DNA of 5,988 nt from Candidatus Zipacnadia bacterium. GTDB lineage: Bacteria > Armatimonadota > UBA5377 > JALGUK01. Of this stretch, positions 5,426-5,988 are shown piece by piece (position 1 is the stretch's first letter; every line of letters starts with the position of its first letter). The notes beneath the pieces are model-generated. The model did no database searches. It worked only from the letters and a program-made list of their open reading frames with translations, and was not told the DNA's origin. The translations under genes and the position numbers were made by a program. The stretch lies in NCBI GenBank assembly GCA_029820875.1, contig JALGUK010000105.1, positions 1 through 5,988 of the forward strand, given 5' to 3'.

Positions 5426-5988
5426 TCACTGATTACAAACACTGCAGCACATGCGCAGGCTCGTCTGCAGGCTCTTCCGGGAACCTTCAAGGGGTACATC
5501 CTGGCATTTGCCGCTATGGCCTTTGTGGCTCTCAACTACGTCACGGCGAAGTACGCGCTGCGTGTCTATCCGGCGGAAGTTTTTGTCCCCTTGTGGTTCG
5601 GTTCCGCCACGGTATATGCGTTCACCTACCTGGCTCTCCGGCGCAAGCCCACGCCGTGGTACCAGGTTGCACGCTATTGGAAGGCCTTCGCCTGGGTGAG
5701 TGGGGTCACCGCCGTCTCGGCGGTCGCGAGCTTCTGGGGCCTGCATATCACCGACCCTACCGTCGCCTCGCTGATTTCCCGCATGGCGGTTCCATCCGCT
5801 ATTGTGATGGGCATCATCTTCCTGGGCGAGCGCCCGACACCGCGCGAGGTGGTGGGGATTGTCACTTGCGTGGTTGGATTGTTCGTCACTGTCTATGGAG
5901 GGGGGTCCATACAGCAGCTTCTCGGCCCGGCTATGCTACTGTTGGGTGCTGTTCTTTATGCACTGTCGCAGATGTTCGTCAGGCAGGT
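5423..5988 (+). CDS. EamA/DMT-superfamily transporter, N-terminal 188 residues (runs off the right edge)
   Basis: This inner-membrane permease belongs to the drug/metabolite transporter superfamily, whose members usually have ten helices in two EamA repeats. The visible part has a 20-residue cytoplasmic leader and about six hydrophobic helices (roughly 25-46, 52-72, 88-107, 115-134, 142-160, 166-186). It covers the whole first EamA repeat and the start of the next segment. The hallmark end of an EamA repeat is present: FLGERPTPREVVGI (133-146), then CVVGLFVTVYG. The preceding LHITDPTVASLISRMAVP (107-124) fits the family's fourth-helix region. The frame stays open to the last base, so roughly 100 more residues are expected. 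It starts at the ATG overlapping the zinc-ribbon stop (TGATG) and has no strong SD of its own, which fits coupled translation. The substrate (amino acid, nucleotide-sugar, metabolite or drug) cannot be predicted. Confidence 0.88.
   Translation, partial: MSLITNTAAHAQARLQALPGTFKGYILAFAAMAFVALNYVTAKYALRVYPAEVFVPLWFGSATVYAFTYLALRRKPTPWYQVARYWKAFAWVSGVTAVSAVASFWGLHITDPTVASLISRMAVPSAIVMGIIFLGERPTPREVVGIVTCVVGLFVTVYGGGSIQQLLGPAMLLLGAVLYALSQMFVRQ

Noticed and set aside
1..5988. tRNA/rRNA genes, insertion-sequence ends, CRISPR repeats, toxin-antitoxin or defence genes
   Set aside because: Scanned for by eye on both strands. No cloverleaf, transposase, direct-repeat array or known defence domain was seen.

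Overview
The window is an ordinary stretch of bacterial chromosome. It is moderately GC-rich (about 58-60% by eye), tightly packed, and carries genes on both strands. Seven protein-coding genes can be supported, two of them cut by the window edges. Start codons are mostly ATG with good Shine-Dalgarno (SD) sites; tpiA starts with TTG. A GspE/PilB-type secretion or pilus ATPase beside a Wzm-like ABC-2 polysaccharide-export permease suggests a diderm bacterium with a type IV pilus or type II secretion machine and exported surface polysaccharide. The phylum cannot be fixed from this sequence. No RNA gene, mobile element, CRISPR array or phage signature was seen.  Left part (1-1280, minus strand): a tail-anchored TPR protein is followed downstream by tpiA (triosephosphate isomerase), whose C-terminal part lies beyond the left edge. 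The 201 bp between them hold no convincing gene. They do hold a 9-bp inverted repeat (ATTCCTCCT / AGGAGGAAT) that could pair with SD-like sequence in the tpiA leader. A 142-bp divergent intergenic region (1281-1422) then separates this pair from the plus-strand genes.  Middle (1423-4049, plus strand): a complete GspE/PilB-family hexameric ATPase with an N-terminal MshEN-type domain is followed 35 bp later by a complete ABC-2 polysaccharide/O-antigen-type permease. No ABC ATPase gene accompanies the permease. This pair converges, with only 10 bp between stop codons, on a minus-strand NAD-dependent epimerase/dehydratase-like SDR (4060-5004). That SDR has Phe where the catalytic Tyr is expected.  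Right part (5005-5988): a 188-bp divergent intergenic region contains a perfect 7-5-7 palindrome. A 76-aa zinc-ribbon-like protein follows, and its stop codon overlaps the start of an EamA/DMT-family membrane transporter (TGATG), which runs off the right edge. The two are almost certainly translationally coupled.  The genes do not form one obvious pathway. Central metabolism (tpiA), pilus/secretion energetics, polysaccharide export and nucleotide-sugar-type SDR chemistry sit side by side. The best leads are the altered active site of the SDR, the degenerate c-di-GMP motifs of the ATPase, the coupled zinc-ribbon/EamA pair, and the two inverted repeats. Nothing here is strong evidence for a wholly new system.
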